Positions 8,887 through 17,759 of a stretch of 61,430 bases of DNA are shown in pieces (the first letter of the stretch is position 1; every line of letters starts with the position of its first letter). The translations under genes and the position numbers were made by a program. The notes beneath the pieces are model-generated. The model was not told the DNA's origin. It did no database searches and saw only the letters and a program-made list of their open reading frames with translations. The stretch covers positions 1-61,430 of the forward strand of contig CAIJPS010000102.1 in assembly GCA_903822595.1 (NCBI GenBank), written 5' to 3'. Source of the DNA: an uncultured Chlorobiaceae bacterium. Lineage in GTDB: Bacteria > Bacteroidota > Chlorobiia > Chlorobiales > Chlorobiaceae.

Positions 8887-10377
8887 TTACAGGATATACT
8901 GGCTGAGATCGCGGTCTGCAACCACGTGGTTCAGCTTCTCCTTAACCATGGTTTCATCAATCTCGACATGTTCGTCAGAGAAATTTTCGGGAATATTGAA
9001 CATCAGCTCCTCAAGAAGATTGGTCATGATGGTATGCAGACGCCTTGCCCCAATATTCTCAACACTCTCATTGACCCTTGCCGCAATTTTCGCAATCTCT
9101 CGAATGGCACCGTCACTGAAGGTCAAATCAACCCCTTCGGTAGCAAGAAGTGCTGAATACTGCTTGATAAGGGCATTATCCGGCTGTGTGAGAATCAGAT
9201 AAAAATCCTCTTCTGTAAGGCTTTTAAGCTCCACCCGGATCGGAAACCGTCCCTGAAGCTCGGGAATCAGATCTGAAGGCTTGGCAACATGAAAGGCACC
9301 GGAAGCAATAAAGAGTACATGGTCGGTCTTCACCATACCGTGTTTGGTCGCAACGTTGGAGCCTTCAACAATCGGCAGAAGATCGCGCTGCACACCCTCC
9401 CGGCTCACATCAGGTCCCTTGCCACCTGCTCCTGAAGATGGAGAGGCAATTTTATCAATTTCATCAATAAAAACAATTCCGGACTGTTCAACCTTGTTGA
9501 TAGCCTCCTTGATAACACTATCCATATCGATAAGCTTCTGTACCTCTTCCTGCTCAAGAAGCTTGCGGGCTTCAGCAATTGAGACCCTTCTTTTTTTGCG
9601 CTTCCGGGGCAGTCCGCTCATAAGGTCCTGCATAATTCCCCCGATCTCTTCCATCTGTCCAAGAGGGCCGAAAACCTGCATCATCCCGCCGGGAGTATCA
9701 CCGGAGAGGTCCATCTCAATCTGACGATCCTCCAGCTTTCCGTTGCGAAGACGCTCCAGCATTTTCCGGCGACTTCGCCGATTAACCTCAAGAGATTTGT
9801 CATGTTCATCAGCAGATGGAGCCTCAGGCGCACCATCCTCACCAGAAACATCATCATCATCATCTGAATTGCGTGAAGATGCTACAGGAGGAAGAAGGAT
9901 ATCAAGAAGACGTTCTTCAACAAGCAGGACAGCCTTTTCACGAACCTCCTCTGAGCGCTCGCTTCTCACCATAGCCACAGACTGATCGACAAGATCACGG
10001 ATCATCGACTCCACATCGCGACCAACATAGCCCACTTCAGTAAATTTCGATGCCTCAACCTTGACAAAGGGAGCTCTGGCGAGCTTTGCAAGCCTTCGGG
10101 CAATTTCGGTTTTTCCAACCCCTGTCGGGCCGATCATAATAATATTGTTGGGCATGATCTCATCACGGAGATCATCACTCACATGCTGACGGCGAAGTCT
10201 GTTGCGCAAAGCTATGGCAACAGATTTTTTCGCATCTTTTTGACCAATAATATATTTGTCGAGGAGCGAAACAATCTGGTTTGGAGTCAGATTACTGGGC
10301 GCAATAGAACTTACGCTACCGCTCCTGGCTTCGGGCAAAGCGAAAACACCCCTCTCACTGTTCGTAGTCGTTTCCAT
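8887..10377 (-). CDS. hslU: ATP-dependent protease ATPase subunit HslU
   Basis: AAA+ unfoldase of the HslUV (ClpYQ) protease; its hexamer feeds unfolded substrates to the HslV chamber. Seen are [22 protein letters not shown] at the N-terminus, Walker [12 protein letters not shown], the pore-loop region [20 protein letters not shown], an insertion (I) domain with an acidic low-complexity stretch ([12 protein letters not shown], about 180), Walker [12 protein letters not shown], and the sensor regions near GRFPIRVEL and ENIGARRLH. The C-terminal tail should insert into HslV. ATG 10377 ([10 protein letters not shown]) is preferred over a longer TTG or GTG start. The gene is 72 bp downstream of hslV and co-directional. 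Confidence 0.95.
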   Translation of the reverse strand: METTTNSERGVFALPEARSGSVSSIAPSNLTPNQIVSLLDKYIIGQKDAKKSVAIALRNRLRRQHVSDDLRDEIMPNNIIMIGPTGVGKTEIARRLAKLARAPFVKVEASKFTEVGYVGRDVESMIRDLVDQSVAMVRSERSEEVREKAVLLVEERLLDILLPPVASSRNSDDDDDVSGEDGAPEAPSADEHDKSLEVNRRSRRKMLERLRNGKLEDRQIEMDLSGDTPGGMMQVFGPLGQMEEIGGIMQDLMSGLPRKRKKRRVSIAEARKLLEQEEVQKLIDMDSVIKEAINKVEQSGIVFIDEIDKIASPSSGAGGKGPDVSREGVQRDLLPIVEGSNVATKHGMVKTDHVLFIASGAFHVAKPSDLIPELQGRFPIRVELKSLTEEDFYLILTQPDNALIKQYSALLATEGVDLTFSDGAIREIAKIAARVNESVENIGARRLHTIMTNLLEELMFNIPENFSDEHVEIDETMVKEKLNHVVADRDLSQYIL

Positions 10378-10449
10378 GCAATAAACTTGTAGATTACAGA
10401 AAAAGCTTTGGGTCACCAACCCTGAAGGTATACGGCATACCCAGAGCGC

Positions 10450-10998
10450 TCAGACCTCTTCAACAACAATATGATCGTTCGTGTAAATACAGATATCAGC
10501 CGCTATCTTCAAACTTTCCAGCACAATATCCTTTGCATGGAGCGTTGAGTGTTTCATGAGGGAACGCGCAGCCGCCAGAGCGTACATGCTACCGCTGCCA
10601 ATGGCGACAATACCATCCTCCGGCTCTATCACATCTCCGGTTCCGGAGATAATCAGTGCCTTGTCGTTGCTGACAATGGCAAGCATAGCCTCAAGACGCC
10701 GAAGATATTTGTCAGTCCTCCAGTCTCTGGCAAGTTCAACCGCCGCACGATCAAGCTTTCCATTATAGGACTCAAGCTTTTCCTCAAACCGGTCGAGTAA
10801 AGTCACCGCATCCGCCGTTGCCCCCGCAAAACCTGCAACAAGCTTTCCGTGATACAATCTCCGGATTTTCCTGGTCGAATGCTTGATGACCGTATTGCCG
10901 AGTGTCATCTGTCCATCACTTCCAAGAGCAGCCTTGCCATCCCTTATAACACCGATGACCGTCGTTGAACGGATCACTGGCCTTTGGTTATTCTTCAT
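10450..10998 (-). CDS. hslV: ATP-dependent protease peptidase subunit HslV
   Basis: Threonine peptidase that forms the double-hexamer chamber of HslUV. The mature N-terminus is [10 protein letters not shown], with catalytic Thr at residue 12 after removal of a short propeptide ([11 protein letters not shown]). Also present are [31 protein letters not shown] and the [16 protein letters not shown] segment close to the active site. ATG 10998 is used; a TTG lies one codon upstream. The gene begins directly after the rpoN stop codon, so the two are probably co-translated. Length of about 182 residues fits the family. Confidence 0.95.
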   Translation of the reverse strand: MKNNQRPVIRSTTVIGVIRDGKAALGSDGQMTLGNTVIKHSTRKIRRLYHGKLVAGFAGATADAVTLLDRFEEKLESYNGKLDRAAVELARDWRTDKYLRRLEAMLAIVSNDKALIISGTGDVIEPEDGIVAIGSGSMYALAAARSLMKHSTLHAKDIVLESLKIAADICIYTNDHIVVEEV

Positions 10999-11001
10999 CA
11001 A

Positions 11002-12456
11002 TCAAAATATTTTTTTTCTTAATCTGGCTACCGGAATCTGCATTTGTTCCCGATATTTTGCAACTGTTCTTCGAGCTATATGTACTCCCCTTTTCATAAG
11101 CATCTCTGTTATACTGTCATCACTCTGGGGATTGGCAGAATCCTCCTCCCTGATCATATCAGCAATGTGCTGACGAATAACCTTGCTCGACAGATCCTCG
11201 CCATCACCTGTAGAGAGCCCTCCGCTGAAAAAATATTTGAGTTCAAAAACGCCGAAACGACTCTGTAAATATTTACCATTTACTGCCCGACTGATGGTCG
11301 ATATATCGAGACCGGTATCAGCCGCAATAGTTTTCATGCCAAGCGGAACCTCATAGCCGGGACCCGAAACAAAAAAGCCATATTGCCGCTTCATCAGCGC
11401 CTCAATAACCTTGAGCAACGTCTGACGTCGTGTCTCAATGGCACTCGTAAATTCATTGGCCCGCTGAATATTCTGGCGTATAAACTTCTTTTCCTCTTTT
11501 GGCCCTTTCCTGTTTTTAAGAAGTTCCTGATAGCGGTCAGAAACCCTGACAGAAAGAGCGCTTCTGTCATTGAGCACCGCAGTCAGCTCGCCATTTTCGT
11601 AGCTCACCACAAAATCAGGCGTGATATAATAGCCGCCCTCATCCTGAAAAATACCGGGATGAGGATCAAGCCGGATAATAGCTGAAACAGCCGCTTCAAC
11701 ACTCTCCCTGGTCGTTGCAAGCTTTTTCAGTAACAGTTCAAATCGTCGGTGCAGGAAATCGTCAAAATAATCGCGAAGAATCCTTGTTGCAGTATCATAG
11801 GTCCTTGATTCGTAACGCTCCATACCGGCCTGCAACTGCACAAGAAACCTTTCACGCAAATCCCTGACAGCAACACCAGGAGGATCAAGAAACTGGATTT
11901 TACGCACAACAGCCTTCACCTCGCTCTCGCTGACTGCAAGACCCTCAAAGTGCAGACTATCAACAATCACATGACACTCTTCGGCAAAATAACCGTCACC
12001 ATCAAGATTACCAAGAACCTCAATAGCTATCATCACCTCTCGCTCCCCGATCTCTTCATGAAGGCCCAGTTGCTTCAGAAGCATATCATGAAAACTGTCA
12101 TGCTGAACAGCCTGAAAAAACCGCTCCTTTGAGCCACTTTCATGGGCAAAATTCAGCCTTCCTTCAGTATATTCACCGGCAACCGGCACTTCAGAGCGCT
12201 GCTCTCTGAGAGAACTTTTACTGAAGCGATCAACGGCATCAAACATATCATCACCATCCAGGCGCTCGTTCTCAACAGCAATATCACCGGCTGTATCCTT
12301 GCGCTCCTCAACCAGTTCAAGCAGCGGGTTTTCCTGTAACTCATCATAAATCCGCTGTTCAAGATTCAACAGGGGAAGCTGAAGAAGCTGACTGCTTAAA
12401 ATCTGCTGCGCAGAAAGCTGTAGCGATTGGCGCTGTTGAAGTTTAATGTCAGCCAT
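11002..12456 (-). CDS. rpoN: RNA polymerase sigma-54 factor
   Basis: Sigma-54 directs polymerase to -24/-12 promoters that need an AAA+ activator. The glutamine- and leucine-rich region I is clear (LQQRQSLQLSAQQILSSQL), followed by an acidic region II, the core-binding domain, a helix-turn-helix segment (GLDISTISRAVNGKYLQ), and the RpoN box ARRTVAKYRE near the C-terminus that reads the -24 element. Length of about 484 is normal. ATG 12456 overlaps the end of the DUF3109 gene in ATGGCTGA, suggesting coupling. Its partner in this window is the NtrC-type activator at 43881, and a matching promoter lies at 45376. Confidence 0.95.
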   Translation of the reverse strand: MADIKLQQRQSLQLSAQQILSSQLLQLPLLNLEQRIYDELQENPLLELVEERKDTAGDIAVENERLDGDDMFDAVDRFSKSSLREQRSEVPVAGEYTEGRLNFAHESGSKERFFQAVQHDSFHDMLLKQLGLHEEIGEREVMIAIEVLGNLDGDGYFAEECHVIVDSLHFEGLAVSESEVKAVVRKIQFLDPPGVAVRDLRERFLVQLQAGMERYESRTYDTATRILRDYFDDFLHRRFELLLKKLATTRESVEAAVSAIIRLDPHPGIFQDEGGYYITPDFVVSYENGELTAVLNDRSALSVRVSDRYQELLKNRKGPKEEKKFIRQNIQRANEFTSAIETRRQTLLKVIEALMKRQYGFFVSGPGYEVPLGMKTIAADTGLDISTISRAVNGKYLQSRFGVFELKYFFSGGLSTGDGEDLSSKVIRQHIADMIREEDSANPQSDDSITEMLMKRGVHIARRTVAKYREQMQIPVARLRKKIF

Positions 12457-13027
12457 GACGCGGGGGGGATGAATCGACAAATGCTTTCAGGCTCACTATC
12501 CAGTCAACACCATACAATGACTCAAGAGCAAGATGAACATAATCAATAAGTTGTACCTTGCACCCTCCGCCCGCTTTCCTAGCAGAGCGACACATAGAGT
12601 GCTGTTCATAGACAAGATAGTCCAAACCAAACTTTTTTCTTACCCTTATTGGAAACAATCTGCAGGAGAGAGGCTTGTCAAAACCGAGGATGCCCTCACG
12701 AAATGCAATTTCAATGACACAAAAGGTTATGCCGTCACGAACACAGGTAAAAACACACTCACGATTATCAATAGTTCTGCTATACTGCCGTCCCTGATAA
12801 AGCTCAACCGGACCATGCCTGCGAAGATACTTCATATTTTTTTCTGGAAGCATCCTCAGCAGCTTTTCCGGTAACTGGAGCAACTGGTCTGCTTCAGTAT
12901 CGGATAACGGAGCGCCAAGCTCCCCCTCAACACAGCACTTTCCCCTGCACTCATGAAGATCACATAAAAAAAAAGCCTTCAAAACCTCCTTGTCAACAAG
13001 CACATCACCTATTGAAACCAGCGACAT
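12449..13027 (-). CDS. DUF3109 cysteine-cluster protein
   Basis: 192 residues with a cysteine pattern of the YkgJ/DUF3109 type: FLCDLHECRGKCCVEGELG near the N-terminus, then CVFTCVRDG, FCVIE, LSCRLFPIRV and a late CRSARKAGGGC. Such clusters are thought to bind zinc or an iron-sulphur centre; the biochemical role is unknown. It is the first gene of the minus-strand run DUF3109-rpoN-hslV-hslU and overlaps rpoN by 8 bp. The ATG at 13027 has no strong ribosome site. No membrane segment or signal peptide is visible, so it is probably cytoplasmic. Confidence 0.8.
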   Translation of the reverse strand: MSLVSIGDVLVDKEVLKAFFLCDLHECRGKCCVEGELGAPLSDTEADQLLQLPEKLLRMLPEKNMKYLRRHGPVELYQGRQYSRTIDNRECVFTCVRDGITFCVIEIAFREGILGFDKPLSCRLFPIRVRKKFGLDYLVYEQHSMCRSARKAGGGCKVQLIDYVHLALESLYGVDWIVSLKAFVDSSPPRHG

Positions 13028-13224
13028 AACGAACTATCCCCATGATAAATTGATAACCTCCCGATACTCCCCTGCTATATACAAACAACTTCCGTACCAC
13101 TGTTTTGCAACTCATCGCTTTTCAGATTTGCTGCTTCGATGATTTTTTCATAGCTATGTACAGCTCACTTTTAGAGCTCGACGATCACCCCTGAGGGGAA
13201 CATACACAACAAAGCCCTATCACC

Positions 13225-14112
13225 ATGCTCATTATCGACGGAAAAAAGGTCTCCCTCGACCTGAAAAACGAACTGAAAGCCAGTGTTGAAGCCTGCCAGG
13301 CCACCACCGGAAAAGTCCCCGGACTGACCGTTATCATTGTCGGCCACGATCCGGCATCGCAGGTTTATGTACGCAATAAAGCCAAAACATGCAAGGAGAT
13401 CGGTATGATTTCTACGGTGATTGAAATGGCTGCCGACACCACCGAAAAAGAACTGATCGACATCATTCACAAACTGAACAACGACCCTGCTGTCCACGGA
13501 ATCCTTGTCCAACAGCCGCTTCCGAAACAGATTGATGAATTTGCCGTCACGCTTGCCATCGATCCAGCAAAGGATGTCGATGGATTTCATCCCGAAAACC
13601 TCGGGCGTCTGGTTATGGGCCACCTCGACAAATGTTTTGTCAGTTGCACCCCTTACGGCATTCTTGAGCTGCTCGGACGCTACAATATTGAAACAAGAGG
13701 AAAACACTGTGTCGTGGTCGGACGCAGCAACATTGTCGGCAAACCAATGGCCAACCTGATGCTGCAGAAGCTTGATGCCACCAACTGCACCGTTACTATC
13801 TGCCACTCCGCCACCAAAAACATCCCCTTCTACACCCAGCAGGCCGACATTCTCATCGCGGCTATCGGCAAAGCGGGATTCATTACCGCTGACATGGTCA
13901 AACCGGGAGCTGTCGTCATCGACGTCGGCATCAACCGTATCGAAGATTCATCCACAAAAAGCGGCTACCGTCTCGTAGGCGATGTGGATTTCGACGCTGT
14001 TTCATCCGTTGCCTCAGCCATGACCCCGGTACCCGGAGGAGTCGGGCCCATGACCATCGCGATGCTCCTGAAAAACACCCTCCAGTCATTCCAGCGTATC
14101 AACGGACTCTAA
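13225..14112 (+). CDS. folD: FolD bifunctional folate enzyme
   Basis: Methylenetetrahydrofolate dehydrogenase (NADP+)/cyclohydrolase, which interconverts one-carbon folates for purine, formyl-methionine and serine metabolism. Substrate-site motifs are YVRNKAKTCKEIGM (catalytic Lys in the YxxxK arrangement) and GILVQQPLPKQI. The NADP-binding domain has VVVGRSNIVGKPMANLML. The C-terminal signature is TPVPGGVGPMTIAMLL. 295 residues is standard. The gene follows an intergenic stretch of about 200 bp with no clear structure, and radA begins 6 bp after its stop, so the two are probably co-transcribed. Confidence 0.96.
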   Translation: MLIIDGKKVSLDLKNELKASVEACQATTGKVPGLTVIIVGHDPASQVYVRNKAKTCKEIGMISTVIEMAADTTEKELIDIIHKLNNDPAVHGILVQQPLPKQIDEFAVTLAIDPAKDVDGFHPENLGRLVMGHLDKCFVSCTPYGILELLGRYNIETRGKHCVVVGRSNIVGKPMANLMLQKLDATNCTVTICHSATKNIPFYTQQADILIAAIGKAGFITADMVKPGAVVIDVGINRIEDSSTKSGYRLVGDVDFDAVSSVASAMTPVPGGVGPMTIAMLLKNTLQSFQRINGL

Positions 14113-14118
14113 AAGAGG

Positions 14119-15492
14119 ATGGCCAAATCCTCTACCAGATACGTCTGCTCGAACTGCGGAGCCATCTCCCTTAAATATCAGGGAAAATGCTTTGAATGCC
14201 AGAGCTGGGGCACTCTTCAGGAGACCCGCATTGAGCCCGAAGCGAAAAAACAGGGGTCAGGCTCTATGGGAGGTGTTGCGGTCATACAGAACCTGCATGA
14301 TGCCGTCCCCTCAGAATTTTTCCGTATCATGACCGGTATCGGTGAACTCGACCGGGTGCTCGGAGGAGGGCTTATGCAGGGATCAGCCGTTCTGGTCGGA
14401 GGAGAGCCGGGTATCGGTAAATCAACCCTCATGCTACAGCTCGCGGCACGCCTTGCTCCTGCAAAAGTGCTTTATATCTCCGGCGAAGAGTCGCCAAACC
14501 AGATCCGCGAACGGGCTCAGCGACTCTCCATTCAGGCAAAAAACCTCTGGCTTGCCGCGGAGGTGAGCCTTGAGCGAGTCCTTGATCTCATTGAACGCGA
14601 AAAGCCCGCGCTGGTCATTATCGACTCCATTCAAACCGTTCATTCGGATGAATACCAGAGTTCTGCCGGTACCATCACCCAGATCCGGGAGTGCGCTGCC
14701 ATGTTGATCCGGGCAGCCAAGCAGCAGAACGTGATCCTGATGATTATCGGCCATATTACCAAGGAGGGTGCGCTTGCCGGGCCCAAAGCCCTTGAGCACA
14801 TGGTCGATACCGTCCTGCAGTTTGAAGGTGAAGGCTACCAGCGTTACCGCATTATCCGCTCAGTCAAAAACCGCTTTGGCTCCACCAATGAGATCGGCGT
14901 CTTCCGCATGGATGAAACCGGCCTTGAAGAGGTCAGCAACCCCTCAGAATTCTTTATTTCCGGACGAAGAACCGATGTACCAGGAAACTCGATCCTTGCC
15001 GCCATTGAAGGCACAAGGGCCCTTCTTGTCGAAGTTCAGGCGCTGGTATCAAAAACCAACTACTCCATGCCGCAGCGCATCAGCACGGGGTTCGACCTGA
15101 AACGAATGTCGATCATTCTTGCCGTCCTGCAAAACCGGCTCCATATCGAAACCTGGGGGCAGGATGTTTTTGTAAAAATAGCCGGAGGGCTCAAACTTGC
15201 TGAGCCCGCAGCAGACCTCGCCATTGCTGCGGCCATCGCCTCAGGGCTCATGAACCGTCCGGTTGATGCTGCAACCGTCTGTTGCGGTGAGATCGGGCTT
15301 GCCGGGGAACTCAGAGCCATCAGCGACAGCGAACGGCGCATCAGGGAGGCCGCCCATCTCGGCTTCAAGCGCATTGTGCTACCCGAAGCCAATACCCGCG
15401 AACTGAAGCCATCACTACTCAATCTTCCCATAACCATCTTCGGATGCAAAACACTCTACGAGGCACTTCAGGAGCTTGATGTCAGTGGATAG
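14119..15492 (+). CDS. radA: DNA repair protein RadA
   Basis: 457-residue RecA-like branch-migration helicase used in recombinational repair. The N-terminal four-cysteine zinc finger is CSNCGAISLKYQGKCFEC; Walker A is GGEPGIGKSTLM; the RadA-specific KNRFGSTNEIGVF motif lies in the middle. The C-terminal Lon-like domain (about 290-455) contains DVFVKIAGGLKLAEPAADLA and GEIGLAGELR. All domains are present and the length is normal. It follows folD by 6 bp. Confidence 0.96.
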   Translation: MAKSSTRYVCSNCGAISLKYQGKCFECQSWGTLQETRIEPEAKKQGSGSMGGVAVIQNLHDAVPSEFFRIMTGIGELDRVLGGGLMQGSAVLVGGEPGIGKSTLMLQLAARLAPAKVLYISGEESPNQIRERAQRLSIQAKNLWLAAEVSLERVLDLIEREKPALVIIDSIQTVHSDEYQSSAGTITQIRECAAMLIRAAKQQNVILMIIGHITKEGALAGPKALEHMVDTVLQFEGEGYQRYRIIRSVKNRFGSTNEIGVFRMDETGLEEVSNPSEFFISGRRTDVPGNSILAAIEGTRALLVEVQALVSKTNYSMPQRISTGFDLKRMSIILAVLQNRLHIETWGQDVFVKIAGGLKLAEPAADLAIAAAIASGLMNRPVDAATVCCGEIGLAGELRAISDSERRIREAAHLGFKRIVLPEANTRELKPSLLNLPITIFGCKTLYEALQELDVSG

Positions 15493-15587
15493 TAAACAAG
15501 GGATAATAGAGAGTTGATAATCGAATGAATTGGTTACATTTTACTGTAGAGTTTCAGGAATAACCAAATTATAAAGAGGGGGTGATA

Positions 15588-15926
15588 ATGCATATCCTTA
15601 TCCAGTGGCTGATCAATGCCATCGCAGTCTATGCTACCGCGCATATACTCGACGGCATTCACCTGAAAAGTTTTGGAGCAGCAGTTCTTGTAGCACTGGT
15701 GCTCGGCCTCGTTAACGCTGTCGTGCGGCCTGTGCTGGTCTTTTTTTCCTTTCCTTTTATCATTGTTACACTCGGGCTTTTCCTGCTCGTCATCAACGCC
15801 CTTCTTCTGCAGTTTGCAGCCTCACTTGTTGGTGGCTTCTCTATCGACAGCTTCGGCTGGGCTATCGCAGGATCAATTGTCATCAGTGCGATATCCTGGA
15901 TTTTGAGTTCTCTTTTCCATTTCTGA
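15588..15926 (+). CDS. Phage holin family 4-like (DUF360-type) membrane protein
   Basis: About 112 residues and almost entirely hydrophobic, with four predicted membrane helices. The pattern LGLVNAVVRPVLVFFSFPF and LGLFLLVINALLLQFAASLV is characteristic of the phage-holin-4/DUF360 family, chromosomal inner-membrane proteins of unknown role that are not linked to a prophage. The start was taken at ATG 15588 because AGAGGGGG lies six bases upstream; a GTG at 15582 would leave no room for it. No lysis gene is nearby. It follows radA by about 95 bp. Confidence 0.85.
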   Translation: MHILIQWLINAIAVYATAHILDGIHLKSFGAAVLVALVLGLVNAVVRPVLVFFSFPFIIVTLGLFLLVINALLLQFAASLVGGFSIDSFGWAIAGSIVISAISWILSSLFHF

Positions 15927-16042
15927 ACTGGAACACATGGATCCTTATGGCTACGCTGGCACTCGTAACAGTCATGCTGCATATAAGACGGTGCATGTTT
16001 ATGGGCAGAATCGGAGGTTACGGGCAGACAGCTCAAGAATTT

Positions 16043-16438
16043 TCATCCCGTCATACTTCTCAATACCAATGGACCATAAAACCATGTTTTTATAGCTGTC
16101 TGTCTCCATCCTTGCCTTTCCAGAGCCCTGAAGCCATCCTCAGCGAAGAGTTTCTGAACAACCTCTTCCTCTTTGGCCGTAAAGCTGCTGAAAAATTCAA
16201 ACTGATGACCACAACCTTTTTTCGTAATCAAATCGATGACCTGAAACGTTGCAAATACCGGCAACCCGTTTTCATTCTTCAGGTCAAGATAAGGAACGCA
16301 TTCAGACTCAAACGTAAGGTATCCTGACTGCCAGATATTTTTAATAGAGAATGTCAGTACGCCCCCATCAACCTCCTTTTCAAAAAAATTCTGGTCAACA
16401 ATACCTTTTTTTTGTTCAGTACTTAATTTGTAAATCAT
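16043..16438 (-). CDS. Uncharacterised 131-residue protein
   Basis: I do not recognise this protein. It starts MIYKLSTEQKKGIVDQNFF at ATG 16438, with a clear GGAGG five bases upstream, which is better than most genes here. It has no signal peptide or membrane helix and looks like a small soluble alpha/beta protein. Notable pieces are KKGCGHQFEFFSSFTAKEEE, with a Cys-Gly-His, and the C-terminal WRQTAIKTWFYGPLVLRSMTG. It lies between a convergent holin-like gene and bchU (same strand, upstream), separated from bchU by about 240 bp that include a hairpin. The ribosome site and composition support a real gene. Confidence 0.65.
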   Translation of the reverse strand: MIYKLSTEQKKGIVDQNFFEKEVDGGVLTFSIKNIWQSGYLTFESECVPYLDLKNENGLPVFATFQVIDLITKKGCGHQFEFFSSFTAKEEEVVQKLFAEDGFRALERQGWRQTAIKTWFYGPLVLRSMTG

Positions 16439-16534
16439 AATATCCTCCAACTTTTTCAGTTGCAGAGAGCGAAAAACAAAAACATCAATCACTTGAACAC
16501 ATCAAAGCCCTCTCCAGTCAGGGTGGATCATATT

Positions 16535-16565
16535 CGCTCATCTCCAGTAAAGCCAAAGATGAGCG
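16535..16565. repeat. Perfect 9-bp hairpin between bchU and the unknown gene
   Basis: CGCTCATCT and AGATGAGCG are exact reverse complements separated by 13 bases. No T-run follows on either strand, so it is not a standard intrinsic terminator. It could be a stabilising 3' hairpin of the bchU transcript or an operator for the downstream gene. Confidence 0.5.
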
Positions 16566-16676
16566 CTCCTGTACATTTCGCTGTCAAATTAACGTAACTC
16601 AAAACATTTTCATCGGCCACGCGGATAAAAATTATACCATTATCCTTTTTTTGAAAATGAGTTGCAATAATTTTAC

Positions 16677-17696
16677 TTATGCCGCTTTTACAGCTTCACA
16701 GAAGAGGTGGCCATATTTTCTGACCGTACGAACATCCTGAAAACCGAGTGACTCAAGAATTTCCTTGTAGCTACTCTGCTGCTTGAAGCCGAGTACTGAA
16801 AACGGCATCCCGGCACCAAGGATATAGTGGCTCAGATAATCAAAGTTAGGGTTTTCCGGATCATCAATAATCATGTCGAGAATAAGCAACCTGCCACCTG
16901 GTGCAAGTGCTTCCCACGCTTTTCGGCAAAGCATGTCGGTCAACTGTTCATTTGCGGAATAGAGAATACGGCAGAACATGACGGCATCTGCTTCCGGGTA
17001 TGCATCCTTGTAGATATTCACGGCTGCGCCTCTCAGACGATCTTCGACTCCTTTTTCAAGAGCATTCTCATTGACGAGTTCAATAGCTCCCGGAAGGTTG
17101 AGAATGGTGGAGTCGAGCTGCGGATACTTTTTCAGAAGGGCTGCTGAAATATCGCCAATACCGCCACCAACATCCACAAGAGTTTTTGCTGTTGAAAGAT
17201 CAGCCTCTTCAAGCAGCAGCATAATAGCAAAATGGGCATTGCTGCGATGAATTTCTTCAAAATAGAGATTGTCTTCCCGTGTTACAGGAGGATAAGCCAC
17301 TTCCGCCTTGAAATTCACGTTTCCTCTGACGGCATCGGCTATCTTCAGGTAGAAATTGTCTGAAAGGGTTACCATGGCTTTTGCCAGAGGAATCATATAG
17401 AGGTTGGGATGTGCATGGTTCGGCAAAAACATTTTTTTCGCAAACGGGGTGAGGCTCCATTGCCCGTTCTTTTCTGCGGTAACCCCCATATGCCGCAGCG
17501 CCTCAAGCAGCATGACGAGCCGTGGAGGAATCGCACCAACACTGGCCGCAAGTGTTTCGAGATTTTTTGCCTCATCACCTATATGGGTAAACAGATCCAG
17601 TTCAAGAGCCGCCTTAAAACAGCCGCACTCGACAAGACCTTTAAAAATAAGTTCGTTTGCTCGGTGATGTTGCTTCAGTAGTTCGTGGGCGTCCAT
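16677..17696 (-). CDS. bchU: Bacteriochlorophyllide C-20 methyltransferase BchU
   Basis: SAM-dependent methyltransferase that adds the C-20 methyl group distinguishing bacteriochlorophylls c and e from d in chlorosomes. The 339 residues align along their length with what I recall of Chlorobaculum tepidum BchU: an N-terminal winged-helix dimerisation domain (HHRANELIFKGLVE), PPVTREDNLYFEEIHRSNA, SAM site VDVGGGIGD (177-182), and C-terminal NFDYLSHYILGAGMPFSVLG. Tyr246 and His290, reported to hold the pigment substrate, fall at exactly 246 and 290. The frame is intact, unlike strains that make bacteriochlorophyll d through bchU mutation. Its ATG is 63 bp after the radical SAM gene stop, so they may share a transcript. 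Confidence 0.95.
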   Translation of the reverse strand: MDAHELLKQHHRANELIFKGLVECGCFKAALELDLFTHIGDEAKNLETLAASVGAIPPRLVMLLEALRHMGVTAEKNGQWSLTPFAKKMFLPNHAHPNLYMIPLAKAMVTLSDNFYLKIADAVRGNVNFKAEVAYPPVTREDNLYFEEIHRSNAHFAIMLLLEEADLSTAKTLVDVGGGIGDISAALLKKYPQLDSTILNLPGAIELVNENALEKGVEDRLRGAAVNIYKDAYPEADAVMFCRILYSANEQLTDMLCRKAWEALAPGGRLLILDMIIDDPENPNFDYLSHYILGAGMPFSVLGFKQQSSYKEILESLGFQDVRTVRKYGHLFCEAVKAA

Positions 17697-17759
17697 GATA
17701 AAAGTAGTGCTGAATAGTTAAAGAAAGTTGACAATGGTACGAAAATGAACAAGAAGTGG

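Noticed and set aside
15588-15926. Prophage suggested by the holin-like gene
   Set aside because: No other phage gene is near, and this family is commonly chromosomal.
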